DNA of 64,000 nt from Planctomycetota bacterium (GTDB lineage: Bacteria; Planctomycetota; Phycisphaerae; Phycisphaerales; SM1A02), in the NCBI GenBank assembly GCA_022574595.1, contig JACZRS010000010.1, positions 89,954-153,953 on the forward strand. The letters are read 5' to 3'. Shown in pieces: positions 25,479-33,958 of the stretch; within the stretch, counting starts at the first letter, position 1, and each line of letters starts with the position of its first letter. The notes under the pieces are model-generated. The model made no database searches. It saw nothing but the letters and a program-made list of their open reading frames with translations, and was not told the DNA's origin. The translations under genes were made by a program, and so were the position numbers.

Positions 25479-25814
25479 ATGGAGATTGAAGAACACAATT
25501 ATGGCGCGGTTGCGGTTATTAAGCCTATCGGTGCGTTAACTGTTGCAGACGCTGATAGCCTTAAAGCGCAAATGCTTGATGTAAGAACAAAGAGTTTGGG
25601 GCGAATTGTTCTTGATGTCACTGCTGTGCCATTTGTTGATAGCCGCGGGCTGGAAGTGTTGGTTGAAGTTGCTCGCGAGATGACACGAACAGGCCAAACT
25701 TTAAAGCTGGCTGGTCTAACGGAAGTATTAGATGAGGTGTTGAAATTAACCGGACTCAATTCATCATTTGAATACTTTGAGGATGTTAACGCTGCGGTGA
25801 GGAGCTTCCTGTGA
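25479..25814 (+). CDS. STAS-domain anti-sigma-factor-antagonist-like protein
   Basis: This 111-residue single STAS domain resembles SpoIIAA/RsbV anti-anti-sigma factors. Key pieces are AVIKPIGALTVADAD, RIVLDVTAVPFVDSRGLEVLVE (the conserved serine is S51 or its neighbour in VDSRGL), LKLAGL and a C-terminal helix. Such proteins switch partners according to serine phosphorylation. No RsbW-type kinase is nearby. It lies six bases after the sensor kinase and overlaps the gspE start by four bases (GTGA), so it is translated with the secretion ATPase. That is an unusual operon position for this family. Confidence 0.82.
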   Translation: MEIEEHNYGAVAVIKPIGALTVADADSLKAQMLDVRTKSLGRIVLDVTAVPFVDSRGLEVLVEVAREMTRTGQTLKLAGLTEVLDEVLKLTGLNSSFEYFEDVNAAVRSFL

Positions 25815-27595
25815 GTGATTCACCAGAAAAATTGCGTGTTGGAGAGATGCTGGTAACTCAAGGCGATCTTTCAGAAGATCAGCTTAAGAAAGCGCTTGCG
25901 CAGCAGCAAAATAGTGATCTGCGCCTCGGTGAACTGCTGGTTGCGGATGGTATTATTACTGCGAATATTCTTGTTCAAACTCTAAGCAAGTTTCTGAAAG
26001 TTTGTGGCTGCACATTACGTCACGGCCTCTTAGATCCAGTTTTGCTTGAGATGATAGGTGAAGAGGAAGCATTGCGCCTGAAAGTCATACCTCTTTTTAA
26101 GGTGCATAATGAACTGACAGTTGCAATGGCAGAACCACAATCACTGCCTACGATTGATGCCTTGCGCCGATTGACAGATTGTAATATTCGGCCAGTCTTC
26201 GCCTTGGAAGGCAACATAATAGAGTATATAAAGCGTTATGCGGGCGGAAACGTCGACGTTGATGCGTTCCTTGCTACACTTACCGATTCAGATGTTGAGC
26301 TTGTCGAACGAGAAGCGACTGATGAAGTGCTTGCGACTGATCTTGATCAGATGATTGCAGGCAGCCCGATTGTTAATCTTGTGAATATGGCTTTGCTGAC
26401 TGCTGCTCAAGAGGGTGCAAGCGATGTACATGTAGAACCTGAGCGAAACGGCACTCGTATTCGTTACCGCATTGACGGCCGATTACAAAATCTTATGAAT
26501 CCGCCTTCGGGTATGCATGCTGCGATTGTTTCGCGTATCAAAGTCATGGGTAAGATGGACGTTGCGGAAAAACGTCTTCCTCAAGAAGGGCGCATTCGAA
26601 TTGTTGCTGCCAGGCGCGAGATCGACTTGCGCGTATCAAGTATGCCAACATTACTTGGCGAAAAGATTGTGATTCGTATTCTCGATAAAGATAATCTCAC
26701 GATCCGGTTGGAAGATCTCGGAATACGCCCTAATGCATTGGTAGATTTTAAGATGATATTAGATCAGCCTCACGGGCTTGGCCTTGTTACAGGTCCGACA
26801 GGTAGTGGAAAGACCACTACGCTCTATTCCGCGCTGGATCTACTCCGTAACCCCGAGACGAACATAGTTACAGTCGAAGATCCGGTTGAATATCAGCTTG
26901 ATTTAATAAACCAAGTTCAGGTTCATGAAGCAGTTGGTTTGACCTTTGCGCGCGCCTTAAGAAGCATCCTCAGGCAAGACCCTGATATAATAATGATTGG
27001 TGAGATTCGTGATGAAGAGACAGCACGAGTCGCAGTTCAGGCTGCGTTGACGGGCCACCTTGTGCTTGCAACATTGCATACAAACGATGCTCCAGGCGCT
27101 ATCGCACGTTTATTAGATATGGGACTCGAATCATATCTTCTTTCAAGTGCCATAAACGGAGTCATCGCGCAACGCCTTATACGTACTATCTGTAAAGCAT
27201 GTGCAACTAAGTATTATCCAACCGAGCAAGTGTTGAAAGACTCGGGAACAAGTGCAAAGCCAGGTACTGCATTTACAAAAGGTGCAGGCTGCCAGGAATG
27301 TCATAACAGTGGATTTAAGGGGCGAATCGGTATTTACGAAGTAATGCGTGTTTCTGGCGAATTACGCAAGCTGATTCATCATGCTGCACCTTCCCATGAA
27401 TTGAGAGCGGTACTTAATAAAGAAGGTGTAATGAATCTCCGCGCCGAAGGCGTGGAACTGGCACTTAGAGGAAAAAGTAGTCTCGAAGAGGTTATTAGAG
27501 CAACACATCTCGATGATGAAGATGATTCAGCTAATGCATTGACGTCGACTAATTCTAATAATGATGCGGATGAACAGATCAGAGGTGCAGCATGA
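25811..27595 (+). CDS. gspE: Type II secretion/type IV pilus assembly ATPase (GspE/PilB)
   Basis: This hexameric ATPase powers pseudopilus or pilus extension from the cytoplasmic face. The 594-residue protein has an N-terminal MshEN-type region (LRVGEMLVTQGDLSEDQL, QTLSKFLKV). The ATPase core has Walker A GPTGSGKTT, the Asp box, Walker B IIMIGEIRDEETA, the His box TGHLVLATLHTND and the tetracysteine zinc site CKAC...CQEC. The protein starts at a GTG overlapping the STAS stop and ends overlapping the gspF start. Sequence does not separate GspE from PilB; the pseudopilin set downstream favours a T2SS-like machine. Confidence 0.92.
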   Translation: MSDSPEKLRVGEMLVTQGDLSEDQLKKALAQQQNSDLRLGELLVADGIITANILVQTLSKFLKVCGCTLRHGLLDPVLLEMIGEEEALRLKVIPLFKVHNELTVAMAEPQSLPTIDALRRLTDCNIRPVFALEGNIIEYIKRYAGGNVDVDAFLATLTDSDVELVEREATDEVLATDLDQMIAGSPIVNLVNMALLTAAQEGASDVHVEPERNGTRIRYRIDGRLQNLMNPPSGMHAAIVSRIKVMGKMDVAEKRLPQEGRIRIVAARREIDLRVSSMPTLLGEKIVIRILDKDNLTIRLEDLGIRPNALVDFKMILDQPHGLGLVTGPTGSGKTTTLYSALDLLRNPETNIVTVEDPVEYQLDLINQVQVHEAVGLTFARALRSILRQDPDIIMIGEIRDEETARVAVQAALTGHLVLATLHTNDAPGAIARLLDMGLESYLLSSAINGVIAQRLIRTICKACATKYYPTEQVLKDSGTSAKPGTAFTKGAGCQECHNSGFKGRIGIYEVMRVSGELRKLIHHAAPSHELRAVLNKEGVMNLRAEGVELALRGKSSLEEVIRATHLDDEDDSANALTSTNSNNDADEQIRGAA

Positions 27596-28788
27596 GTGTT
27601 GCCTTAAAAACAGCAGGTAATCAATTTGGCTCGCGCGATCAAAGCGCAGACACAGCAGGTGAATATGCAAATGAGCATAATTTACAAGATCCATTAAAAA
27701 GCGAAAATGAAAAACCCAAGCCAAGTACTGGTCGCAAACCAGGTCGAGGGCGGCGCTTAAAAGATCTCAGCATGTTTGCCCGCCAGCTTGCGGTACTTGT
27801 GCGTACAGGTACACCACTTGCCCAGGCGATGGATGCAATCCAAAAAGCAATATCTCCAGGTGCATGGTTCAATGTAATAGAAGATCTTCGCCGCAAAGTT
27901 GATGAAGGCAGTGCATTATCTGATGCTATGCTGCAACACAAAGATTACTTTGACCCAGTATGCTCTAGCTTGATAGCTGCGGGAGAAGCATCTGGCGAAC
28001 TGGATTCTATGTTAAGCAGGCTATCCGACCTGACACGCCAACAACTTCGCATACGCAGATCTGTTGGTGGAGCATTAGTATATCCAGCCTTGCTAATGAC
28101 GATTGGTGTTGTTGTTGTAATTGTAATGATTGGCTTTGTATTGCCGCAATTCGCTGGACTGTTTGAAACACTGGATGCTCCACTTCCGCCATCTACACAA
28201 GTGCTTATGGCAATAAGTGGTTTTATTCGCGACAAGTGGTGGATGTTACTGATAATTGGGGGAATCGCTTGCGTATCTGCTAAGTATGCAATTTCAACGG
28301 AAAAAGGCAGTAGAGCATTAGATAAAGTTCTAGTAAAACTTCCATATGTAGGAACTTTTCTCCGCAATTTGATAACTGCGAGAATAGCCAGGCTCTTAGG
28401 CGTTCTTCTTGGAAGTCAAGTTCGTCTTCTGGAAGCACTACAACTAACCAAGCAAGCGACTACAAATGCATGCTATAATGACTTGTTGCAAGAAGCAGAA
28501 GATGCAGTGTCTCAGGGCGAACCGCTTAGCCTGACTCTTGCACGCAGTTTTCTAATCAATCCATCTCTGTCTGAAGCAATTAAACACGGCGAGCAAAGCG
28601 GTCAGCTAGGCGTTGTGCTATTAGATATGTCTGAATTTATGGATGAGGAAAACGACATCGTAGTTAAGACGCTTGCGAGCATTCTTGAGCCTGTGATTCT
28701 TATCATCTTGGGAATTGTAGTTGGTTGTATTGCTATCAGCATGTTCTTGCCGCTATTTGATCTTACATCGTTAGCTCAGGGAGGTTAG
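27592..28788 (+). CDS. gspF: Type II secretion/pilus inner-membrane platform protein (GspF/PilC)
   Basis: This 398-residue platform protein has two copies of the T2SSF domain (about residues 60-185 and 262-385). Each begins with the family pattern: FARQLAVLVRTGTPLAQAMDAI in the first, and RIARLLGVLLGSQVRLLEAL in the second. Three transmembrane helices lie at about 165-190, 213-230 and 367-390. GspF/PilC couples the ATPase to pseudopilin assembly. The N-terminal 50 residues are polar and probably disordered. It overlaps gspE by ATGA and is followed by pilM after nine bases. Confidence 0.9.
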   Translation: MSVALKTAGNQFGSRDQSADTAGEYANEHNLQDPLKSENEKPKPSTGRKPGRGRRLKDLSMFARQLAVLVRTGTPLAQAMDAIQKAISPGAWFNVIEDLRRKVDEGSALSDAMLQHKDYFDPVCSSLIAAGEASGELDSMLSRLSDLTRQQLRIRRSVGGALVYPALLMTIGVVVVIVMIGFVLPQFAGLFETLDAPLPPSTQVLMAISGFIRDKWWMLLIIGGIACVSAKYAISTEKGSRALDKVLVKLPYVGTFLRNLITARIARLLGVLLGSQVRLLEALQLTKQATTNACYNDLLQEAEDAVSQGEPLSLTLARSFLINPSLSEAIKHGEQSGQLGVVLLDMSEFMDEENDIVVKTLASILEPVILIILGIVVGCIAISMFLPLFDLTSLAQGG

Positions 28789-28797
28789 GCGGAAAAT

Positions 28798-29856
28798 ATG
28801 TTATTAGGTCGGCGAATGTCAATTGGTATTGATTCAGATGGCCGCTTCATCAACGCCGTACAGTTGAGTCGCAGTCGTGGGCAACTGCAACTAGAAGCTG
28901 CAATTTCTATTACTCGTGCTGACAACACAATCCCACTAGATTCCGAGGAAATCAGTCGATTAACAAGTATCCTGCACCGACAGGGTTTTCAAGGTAATAG
29001 TGTTGTATTAGCACTTCCCAACGAAACGGTAATGACCAGCATATTTAAGATGCCAAATGCTGACAATCAAGAAAACGTTAACAAACGTGCACTATCGGAA
29101 ATGGCTGCATCGCACCAATGTAGTGCATCAGCCATTGAAGCATCTTGGTGGAACTTGCCTGAAGCAAATACTGCACAAGCGCCTGGATATATTATGGCAG
29201 TAGCATGCCGATCTGAACTCGCCCATGCCGCGGTTAATTTATTTGAAGCAGCTGGCATGGTTGTTCGAGCAATTGACGTAAAGCCCTGTGCGTTAGCGCG
29301 TGCTTGTAGCCCACTTTTAGCAGGATCGGATGAGGTTACTGCAATTTTAAATATAGGTTGGGGTTTTGCGGAAATGGTTATCGTTCAAAATGAGATAGTC
29401 ATATTCGAGCGAACATTAGTTGAAACAAACCTTAATCAGTTACATATGTCCCTAATGGCAAAATATTCACTGGAAGCACCTGTCATAGATCAACTCATTG
29501 CCGAAATCGGTTGTCAGCTAAATGAAGGTGAAAATGCTGAAACTACTCAAACAGATTTGGCTGTAGCGCTTCGTAAACAAATAGCTGATTATGTTGATCG
29601 CTTATCTTCAGAGCTATCAGCTTCAATATCTTATGCTACACAGGAATATGATAGAAAACCGGTGACGAGACTTCTTGTTACCGGAGAAGGTTCGGTTATA
29701 CCTGGAATTGCTGAACGCATGTCTTGCAAGTTGAAATTTAAAGTACAAATAGTAAGGCCCCTGGATGTTGTTGGGGGATCTGAGCAAACTGTAATTGATT
29801 GTAACCAGCCCAACATGCTTACTGCTGTGGGCTTAGCTAGCCACCCAGAGGGATGA
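28798..29856 (+). CDS. pilM: PilM/GspL-like actin-fold assembly protein
   Basis: This 352-residue protein has the PilM/GspL cytoplasmic actin-like fold. It opens with SIGIDSDGRFINAVQLSRSR, has SVVLALPNETVMTSIFKMP, then TAILNIGWGFAEMVIVQ (second phosphate loop) and TRLLVTGEGSVIPGIAERM near the end. There is no transmembrane helix, which fits PilM plus a separate PilN rather than a full GspL. PilM normally binds the PilN tail and links to the ATPase. The stop overlaps the pilN start. Confidence 0.82.
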   Translation: MLLGRRMSIGIDSDGRFINAVQLSRSRGQLQLEAAISITRADNTIPLDSEEISRLTSILHRQGFQGNSVVLALPNETVMTSIFKMPNADNQENVNKRALSEMAASHQCSASAIEASWWNLPEANTAQAPGYIMAVACRSELAHAAVNLFEAAGMVVRAIDVKPCALARACSPLLAGSDEVTAILNIGWGFAEMVIVQNEIVIFERTLVETNLNQLHMSLMAKYSLEAPVIDQLIAEIGCQLNEGENAETTQTDLAVALRKQIADYVDRLSSELSASISYATQEYDRKPVTRLLVTGEGSVIPGIAERMSCKLKFKVQIVRPLDVVGGSEQTVIDCNQPNMLTAVGLASHPEG

Positions 29857-30488
29857 TGACAAGGATATCGGTCAATCTGGTTCCTAAGCAGCGCCAAAAA
29901 GCAAGGTGCATGAATGCACGTCTGCAATTTTGGATGGGTTCGTGTGGTGGTTATGCGCTACTTTGGCTAAGCGCTTTTATCTTAATAAGGCTCCTTGGTA
30001 TAGGTGGGCCAGACGCGTTAGGCTCTGATCTTGAGAAGATTACTAGCCGAGCAAAGGAAGTCGAATCTGACTTAGCCCAGCTTCGCAGTGATCTGGGGCG
30101 ATCTAGTGCTGAACTTGCAGCATCACAGAAAATTGGTTCTCAGCCAGATTGGAGCGTATTACTTTCTTTATTGTCAGCAACACTGGGCGATTCAATCGTT
30201 TTGCGAGATTGTCAGCTAATTACCGATCAGGCATCAGATTCTCCATCTGCTAAAGTAAGGGCATCTACTAAAAATTCAGATACAGACCTGGGTACTGTCC
30301 AATTGAAGATAGGCGGGCTGGGCTTAAGCCAACAGGCTGTTTCTGAGTATGTATTGCGGCTCGAACGATTGGAAGTATTTAGCCAAGTGAAATTAATAGA
30401 AACCAGGCGCGAACCATTTTTAGATGGCCAGGCAATTGCCTTTCATCTCCAATGCATTTTTAACAGCTCAGAGGCGTCAAATCCATGA
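29853..30488 (+). CDS. pilN: PilN-like inner-membrane assembly protein
   Basis: This 211-residue bitopic protein begins MMTRISVNLVPKQRQKA; the NLVP motif is the conserved PilM-binding tail of PilN. A single helix at about 28-50 is followed by a coiled-coil stretch (about 58-90) and a ferredoxin-like periplasmic domain. PilN pairs with PilO to form the alignment subcomplex. It overlaps both neighbours by four bases, in the standard pilM-pilN-pilO order. Primary-sequence similarity is weak outside the N-terminus, so the call rests on that motif, topology and order. Confidence 0.8.
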   Translation: MMTRISVNLVPKQRQKARCMNARLQFWMGSCGGYALLWLSAFILIRLLGIGGPDALGSDLEKITSRAKEVESDLAQLRSDLGRSSAELAASQKIGSQPDWSVLLSLLSATLGDSIVLRDCQLITDQASDSPSAKVRASTKNSDTDLGTVQLKIGGLGLSQQAVSEYVLRLERLEVFSQVKLIETRREPFLDGQAIAFHLQCIFNSSEASNP

Positions 30489-31060
30489 GCGCATCATCAA
30501 TATCTAAATTCCAGAGATGGCATGTCGAAGCGGTGGGGGCAGGGCTACTTGTATTGATAACTATTTTGGGTGTTGTATTAGTCATTAAACCTACATCTCG
30601 AGCCCTTGCTGCTAGCGAGGTAACGCAGAAGGAAATCATTGCACAGCAGACTACCGTCACACAGATGAGTGATGTACGACGTCAACTCAAGAACCAGCTA
30701 GTATCCATTCAAGAGAATCTGAAAAACACTTGGGTCCAACTTCAGCCTGTAAAATACCTTAATGCCCGAATGGCACAGATAGTGGATGTGGCAACAGGCA
30801 ATAATCTGGTAATCGATGAATCCTGGTCTAGCGAAGCCGAAAGCGGCCTGGACTTTCAAACTGTGATTATCACACTATCTGGTACGGGAAGCTATCCTGA
30901 CTCAGCTGCATTTCTACGATCCATCAATAACCAACTGCATGATGTTAGTGTTGTAGGATTCAAATTGTCCGGTAATCCGAATTCCCCAAGCGCCAACTCT
31001 AAATTTCGCTTCGAGTTTGTGTGGTATGCAGCTCCGATAGCTAATTCTGTCACAAAATAA
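30485..31060 (+). CDS. pilO: PilO-like inner-membrane assembly protein
   Basis: This 191-residue bitopic protein has one helix near residues 17-37 (GAGLLVLITILGVVLVI), a coiled coil at about 45-85 and a C-terminal ferredoxin-like domain (FQTVIITLSGTGSYPDSAAFLRSINNQ). This is the layout of PilO/GspM, the partner of PilN. It starts within the pilN stop and is followed after 50 bases by the GspC-like gene. Confidence 0.78.
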   Translation: MSASSISKFQRWHVEAVGAGLLVLITILGVVLVIKPTSRALAASEVTQKEIIAQQTTVTQMSDVRRQLKNQLVSIQENLKNTWVQLQPVKYLNARMAQIVDVATGNNLVIDESWSSEAESGLDFQTVIITLSGTGSYPDSAAFLRSINNQLHDVSVVGFKLSGNPNSPSANSKFRFEFVWYAAPIANSVTK

Positions 31061-31110
31061 AGCAGTTTTCACTTGCATCGGCCCTGGGTATATCGTTTAT
31101 ATATGCTGAC

Positions 31111-31692
31111 ATGGCTATATCTTCGAAACACAAAATATACGGTAGTGTACTGGGCGCAGGTCTTATTGCGCTGGTGACCGATAAAGCATTCCTGGCTCCG
31201 GCTGATGCAGCGGCCATTGATCCTGTTGTAGCGGAGTATGCAGCTACCGAACAGGCTTCAGTGTTAGCTTCTGCGCGCGGTGAGCTTGTCCTGGTAGCTC
31301 CAGTAGCGAATACTGAAACTAATGCTAGCAAGTTCATGGGGCAGCTGAACCGTATTGCCGAAGCCCAGGATTTGGATCTTGATAATATCCAAGATGCATT
31401 TGATCCATCAAAAGCCTGGCATACAACAAGCGATGATAATGTTGTCAAAACCACCACCATTGGCGACGGCCCCAGCAGTCGATTCCTTAGAAATCATCGT
31501 CTATTAGCAGTTATGGGAAACGGTGAATCTGCTTCAGTGATCATCAACGATAAGTGTCTATTTATCGGCCAAAAAATTGATGGATTCACATTAGTATCTG
31601 TCGTTGATCGCGTTGCAATGCTGGATTCCAATGGTTTACGCGTGCAGCTTGAACTGCCAGGTAATGATATGATACCATCGAAGCACAACTAG
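31111..31692 (+). CDS. GspC/PilP-like periplasmic assembly protein
   Basis: This 193-residue protein has an N-terminal hydrophobic segment (about 9-32) and a C-terminal small beta domain. The pattern LLAVMGNGESASVIINDKC, then IGQKIDGFTLVSVVDRVAML, is like the homology region of GspC or the PilP beta domain. Those domains contact the secretin in known systems. It is encoded where pilP/gspC would be, directly after pilO. No secretin gene follows, so its partner must lie elsewhere or be absent. Family assignment is by position and pattern only. Confidence 0.6.
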   Translation: MAISSKHKIYGSVLGAGLIALVTDKAFLAPADAAAIDPVVAEYAATEQASVLASARGELVLVAPVANTETNASKFMGQLNRIAEAQDLDLDNIQDAFDPSKAWHTTSDDNVVKTTTIGDGPSSRFLRNHRLLAVMGNGESASVIINDKCLFIGQKIDGFTLVSVVDRVAMLDSNGLRVQLELPGNDMIPSKHN

Positions 31693-31739
31693 GTTGCTAA
31701 TTTTAATCTTATCGGATGCAAAATAGATTATTGCCTTTA

Positions 31740-31782
31740 ATTTGATATCGACAAGTAACGTGTAACTTAACTGATATCAAAT
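31740..31782. promoter_or_regulatory. Inverted repeat upstream of the major pseudopilin
   Basis: ATTTGATATC at 31740-31749 and its perfect complement GATATCAAAT at 31773-31782 are separated by 23 bases, and a TTGACG hexamer follows at 31785-31790. The site lies in the longest gap within the secretion operon, just before the major pseudopilin gene. It could be an operator or an mRNA hairpin that adjusts pseudopilin output. Confidence 0.45.
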
Positions 31783-31858
31783 ACTTGACGATATATATGT
31801 GGGGAAAGGTGGATACACCTACCCTTGTGAAATCAATTAATTGCAGCGGAGAATGAAG

Positions 31859-32338
31859 ATGGCTCTTCCAAAACGACGTATTAAAAATAGAGCATTCAGT
31901 CTTATTGAACTCATCATTGTCGTGGTGATCATTGGAATCATTGCGGCGATCGCAATTCCACGCATGAGTCGTGGTGCTGCGGGTGCTGCAGATTCATCTT
32001 TGATGGGCAGTTTGGCCGTCATGAGAAGTGGATTAGATATCTACGCTACTGAGCATGGTGGCAAATTCCCAGTGTTTGCAACTTTCGTTGATCAAATGAC
32101 GTTGTTCACGGACTATAATGGTGCGACTAATGTAGCCAAGGGTGGCGCGTTTATTTACGGTCCCTATTTGCGAAAAGTCCCTCCACTACCCGTTGGAGAT
32201 GAGCGAGGCAGCACGGGAATAACAGATACTGCTGGTACAGCAGGTTCCGGCTGGGTATACAAAGATACGGCGGGCACAATCATTGCAAATACATTGCTCG
32301 AAGCTGATGAGGGCGGCAAGCCTTATAACACCTATTGA
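31859..32338 (+). CDS. gspG: Major pseudopilin (GspG-like)
   Basis: This 159-residue pseudopilin has a type III signal: a basic leader (PKRRIKNRA), then FSLIELIIVVVIIGIIAAIAIPRM with the conserved glutamate at position +5. The residue before the cleavage site is alanine. The C-terminal domain contains GPYLRKVPPLP and a YNTY end, as in planctomycete GspG-like proteins. I start at ATG 31859 because GGAG sits seven bases upstream; 31853 is an alternative. It is the first of five pilin-type genes and probably the main pseudopilus subunit. Confidence 0.85.
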   Translation: MALPKRRIKNRAFSLIELIIVVVIIGIIAAIAIPRMSRGAAGAADSSLMGSLAVMRSGLDIYATEHGGKFPVFATFVDQMTLFTDYNGATNVAKGGAFIYGPYLRKVPPLPVGDERGSTGITDTAGTAGSGWVYKDTAGTIIANTLLEADEGGKPYNTY

Positions 32339-32437
32339 TTCTGCCAATCTCCGATGTGGGCGCTTTTACTTAGCGTCATAAATGCTAGCGATCATGAGGC
32401 CCCAACCCAGGCGGATTATTAGGCAGGGAGCGGCGGC

Positions 32438-32899
32438 ATGATCAACACACATTACCGCAGTTTTACACTTATTGATCTCATTATGGCCTTGGTAGTAATG
32501 GTTATTATTGCTGCGATCGCTGCTCCTCGTTACTACAATTCCTTATCTCGATATCGAGTTGAAGCAGCGGCTCGAAGAGTTGCTGCTGATTTTGCATTAA
32601 CTCAGCGCATGGCTAGAAATACTAGCGCAAGCAAAACAATTCTCTTTGATAGTGCCAATAATAGATATCAGATATCCACACTGACTGACCTTGATAATTC
32701 AGGTGATCCATACATCGTGAATCTTCAAGATCCTCCGTATCAGGCTGAGCTAGGCTTAATTGATTTAGGAGGGGATTGGAAAGTTATATTTGATGGATTC
32801 GGCATACCCGATAGCGGTGGTTTTGTTGACGTGCAATTAGGTGATGTTCGCTATAAAGTCATACTCAACGCAGAAACTGGAGCAACGAGCATCGAATGA
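32438..32899 (+). CDS. gspH: Minor pseudopilin (GspH-like)
   Basis: This 153-residue protein has a pilin-type N-terminus (YRSFTLIDLIMALVVMVIIA) followed by an amphipathic helix with RVEAAARRVAADFALTQRMA, a GspH hallmark, then a beta-rich tail. Position +5 is aspartate instead of the usual glutamate. That residue matters for subunit docking, so this change is worth noting. GGGAG lies seven bases before the start codon. It overlaps the next pseudopilin gene by four bases. Confidence 0.82.
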   Translation: MINTHYRSFTLIDLIMALVVMVIIAAIAAPRYYNSLSRYRVEAAARRVAADFALTQRMARNTSASKTILFDSANNRYQISTLTDLDNSGDPYIVNLQDPPYQAELGLIDLGGDWKVIFDGFGIPDSGGFVDVQLGDVRYKVILNAETGATSIE

Positions 32900-33954
32900 A
32901 CTTCACTCTTTCACCAATTAAATTATCTGCTATGGCCACACGAAGAAAGTGTGGATTTACGCTTCTGGAAATTGTTACTAGTTTAACCATTATGTCCGTA
33001 CTTGTTGTCGCTATGGGATCTGCTCTGATTGTGGCATCTCGTGGCTTGCCCGATCCAAATTCGCCATTGGCGGAAAACATATCTTCCGCACGAATGATTG
33101 ATCAGATTGCAGCTGAGCTGCAATATGCATTTACAGTAAATAATGCTTCAACAACAGGTATTGAATTTATCGTTGAACGTAATGGATCGCCTGTGACAAT
33201 CAATTATTCTTGGTCTGGGCTAGCGGGAGATCCATTAGTGCGCCAATATGATGGTGGCACACCTGTAGATCTGTTTCCTAGCGTAACAGATTTTAATCTT
33301 AGTTATGACTTAGGTGCAGCGGTATTCATAACACTCCCAACAGAGGGAAGTGAAATTGAACTGGCGAAATACGCACCAATACTGTATTCAGGTCTAGATT
33401 ATAAGATTAAAGAACTCAATTGGTTGGGGCAGTACTTCAAACCCATTCTTGAATTAGATGCAGTAAGTTGGCGCGTAACTCGTGTTGTCTTTCGCGCTAG
33501 GGAGCATGGACCTAACGATGGTCTGACGTTAGTACAAATACGCACTGTTGATGATGCTGAATTGCCAACATCGACAATAATCGAACAAAGTGTAATGATC
33601 GAAGCTGACCTTGGTGCGTCATACACCTGGAGACAGTTTGTATTTAACAACGTTGCCAACATATCTCCTGGCCATGGACTATATCTTGTACTTCAATGGG
33701 TGCAAAGCAAGAATTCCGCTGTAGTTGAGTATGTTGCAGATCCCACTGGATTTGTTACGACTACAGATGGGGGCTTAAATTGGAGTTTTAACAGCGACAA
33801 ATCGTTGATTTATTACATATACGGCAAAATAACTATGCCTGGCGAACAAGCTTATCCCATTCGCTCAGTACAGATTGGGCTGGATACAGGACAAGTTGAT
33901 ACAACGCGTCTTCAAACAACTGCGCTATTACTAAATCAACCGACAAAGCCATAG
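32896..33954 (+). CDS. Minor pseudopilin (GspJ-like) with extended C-terminus
   Basis: This 352-residue protein has the signal RRKCGFTLLEIVTSLTIMS with glycine at the cleavage site and glutamate at +5, so it is a prepilin-peptidase substrate. It is longer than a usual GspJ (about 200 residues). The middle has a jelly-roll-like pattern (VVFRAREHGPNDGLTLVQIR, SYTWRQFVFNN, PGHGLYLVLQW) resembling carbohydrate-binding or choice-of-anchor-type beta domains. The end returns to a GspJ-like strand (YPIRSVQIGLDTG). The insertion may provide a binding module at the pseudopilus tip (inference). Confidence 0.7.
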   Translation: MNFTLSPIKLSAMATRRKCGFTLLEIVTSLTIMSVLVVAMGSALIVASRGLPDPNSPLAENISSARMIDQIAAELQYAFTVNNASTTGIEFIVERNGSPVTINYSWSGLAGDPLVRQYDGGTPVDLFPSVTDFNLSYDLGAAVFITLPTEGSEIELAKYAPILYSGLDYKIKELNWLGQYFKPILELDAVSWRVTRVVFRAREHGPNDGLTLVQIRTVDDAELPTSTIIEQSVMIEADLGASYTWRQFVFNNVANISPGHGLYLVLQWVQSKNSAVVEYVADPTGFVTTTDGGLNWSFNSDKSLIYYIYGKITMPGEQAYPIRSVQIGLDTGQVDTTRLQTTALLLNQPTKP

Positions 33955-33958
33955 CACC

